Shown here piece by piece: positions 60,929-64,000 of a DNA stretch of 64,000 nt. This DNA comes from Akkermansiaceae bacterium. GTDB taxonomy: Bacteria; Verrucomicrobiota; Verrucomicrobiia; Verrucomicrobiales; Akkermansiaceae. The translations under genes and the position numbers were made by a program. The DNA is taken from NCBI GenBank assembly GCA_026461385.1, contig JAPJNB010000045.1, positions 1-64,000 of the forward strand, in the 5' to 3' direction. Each line of letters starts with the position of its first letter. The first letter of the stretch is position 1. The notes beneath the pieces were generated by a model that was not told where the DNA came from, searched no databases, and saw only the letters and a program-made list of their open reading frames with translations.

Positions 60929-61477
60929 TCACTCACCGAGACTCCGGAGCTCATTTTCTAACTGTTCCGCCAGTTCGGTCTTACCCGTGGCTCGCGCCAA
61001 GTCGCGCCTCACGGCCAGCGTTTGTGGGTGATGGAGTTCTTCATGGCTCATCTCGCCGAGCCATGCCCGCGCCGCTTCATAATCGCCGATGCCAAGTGCC
61101 CCTTCGGCCTGAGCAAGACGCGATGGTTGCTCACCTTCTAACGGCTTATCTCGATAGATCACCCATTTCGCTTGGTCCGGCAGGTCTTTGGGAAGATCCG
61201 GGCCGGTCACTTGTTCGAGATAGACCAATTCGTCGCCGTCTTTGTGCTGACGCCAATGATTTAGGAAAATCACAATCATCAGGCCGATCGTCAAAAACGA
61301 TGCTTCCATGAAAAAGGGCGTGGTCATGATCCCGATCATCGTTCCAATCCATTCGCACCAGAGTCCGGGCAGCAGTCGCCAACCCGCCAGTGCGCCAGTC
61401 ACCGCAACGGTCAGCACCACGATGATGCTCACGCCGATCGCAATTTGCTTCAGTCGTTCGTCGGGTGCTTTTTTCAT
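60929..61477 (-). CDS. Hypothetical membrane protein with short TPR-like tail
   Basis: ATG 61477 (MKKAPDERLKQIAIGV) is preferred to the track start at 61516 because a transmembrane helix follows directly. The 182-residue protein has two helices (IGVSIIVVLTVAVTGALAG and MEASFLTIGLMIVIFL), then a polar region and a helical C terminus with TPR character (LAQAEGALGIGDYEAARAWLGE, LAVRRDLARATGKTELAEQLENEL). The function is unknown. It is likely co-transcribed with the next two genes on the minus strand. Confidence 0.62.
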   Translation of the reverse strand: MKKAPDERLKQIAIGVSIIVVLTVAVTGALAGWRLLPGLWCEWIGTMIGIMTTPFFMEASFLTIGLMIVIFLNHWRQHKDGDELVYLEQVTGPDLPKDLPDQAKWVIYRDKPLEGEQPSRLAQAEGALGIGDYEAARAWLGEMSHEELHHPQTLAVRRDLARATGKTELAEQLENELRSLGE

Positions 61478-61562
61478 GGCCAATTCCAATTTACGCGACG
61501 TTGCGGGAAAACCCAACTTTTGAAATCATCAGGAGCAGGATTGTTCCTTCTCGTGAGCGATC

Positions 61563-63750
<2,188 letters not shown>

Positions 63751-64000
63751 ACTTTGTGGCATTTACCCCAGAAGTCAAGAACCCGCCGCATGGATCAGCG
63801 ATGCTTTCGGTAACCGCTTCGAGCTCGAAATTTTTTTCACCATGAGCTAAATTTTTTCTCGACGACCTGAATCCAATTCAAGAGAAGTTGCACCGCGTTT
63901 CGTGCTGAAAAGCATCCCTCCGCCCCTCGCAAACTCCCCAACGACCATGAATCGGTCCTGCCGTCGATTGTTCATCTGCCGCAATTCGCCAACCGTTGGC
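63751..64000. other. Right-edge region without a confident gene
   Basis: These 250 bases hold the thiC promoter region and AT-rich stretches, including two GAGCT...AAATTTTTT segments near 63822 and 63846. An ATG at 63947 opens a frame (MNRSCRRLFICRNSPTVG) to the window edge; it is too short to judge. I see nothing else. Confidence 0.3.

Overview
The window looks like a chromosomal segment of a GC-moderate (I judge about 55-58% GC) member of Verrucomicrobiota, probably near Verrucomicrobiaceae/Akkermansiaceae. This is an inference from several things: a complete peptidoglycan/division (dcw) cluster with FtsI, MurE and FtsW, which argues against most Planctomycetota; periplasmic Cys-type sulfatases; very large secreted YHYH-domain proteins; a C-terminal beta module of the YxVxxSxDLxxW...FYRV type common in this phylum; and tandem PilB-like ATPases. 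I found no rRNA, tRNA, insertion sequence, prophage or CRISPR array.

Layout. 1-729: a degenerate 21-bp tandem repeat, an intrinsic terminator and little else. 730-9322: housekeeping genes on + (infC with an ATC start, a HAD phosphatase, an NtrC-type regulator, upp, a secreted TPR protein, dapB, an HtrA-like lipoprotein whose catalytic residues look lost). 9367-17090: a tight exported cluster of two sulfatases, a YHYH/PEBP/EF-hand protein and a metallophosphoesterase. 17118-24725: a PabC-like lyase, a membrane protein, a GH75-like protein, dnaX-ybaB, an EEP-family protein and polX. 24750-33644: an SGNH hydrolase, a P2-type ATPase, a second giant YHYH protein and a HupE/UreJ-like membrane protein. 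33871-39248: an RNase H-fold exonuclease, typA, a MYG1 homologue, a hypothetical membrane protein and uppP. 39523-51136: the dcw cluster mraZ-rsmH-ftsL-ftsI-murE-murF-mraY-murD-lysM-ftsW, mostly translationally coupled. 51355-56745: type IV pilus / type II secretion genes (two PilB/GspE ATPases, PilC/GspF, a GspG-like pseudopilin). 56860-59882: guaB-guaA. 59900-63566: three small genes and thiC on -, the latter under a TPP riboswitch followed by an attenuator-like terminator.

The most notable unexplained signal is between mraZ and rsmH (about 40214-40516). Three tandem units of about 105 bp each fold into two successive hairpins. The loops are invariant (CGGGAC, then GGCTGGTTG) while the stems differ in sequence but keep pairing. 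This looks like a structured RNA (or structured DNA) array at the head of the cell-wall operon; the ORF track reads it as an N-terminal extension of RsmH. A second genome-scale signal is the octamer TCTAACAG/CTGTTAGA, which I count 20 times in both orientations against one or two expected, and which uses otherwise rare Leu codons. The two YHYH proteins share a C-terminal module and sit in two exported clusters of unknown purpose.
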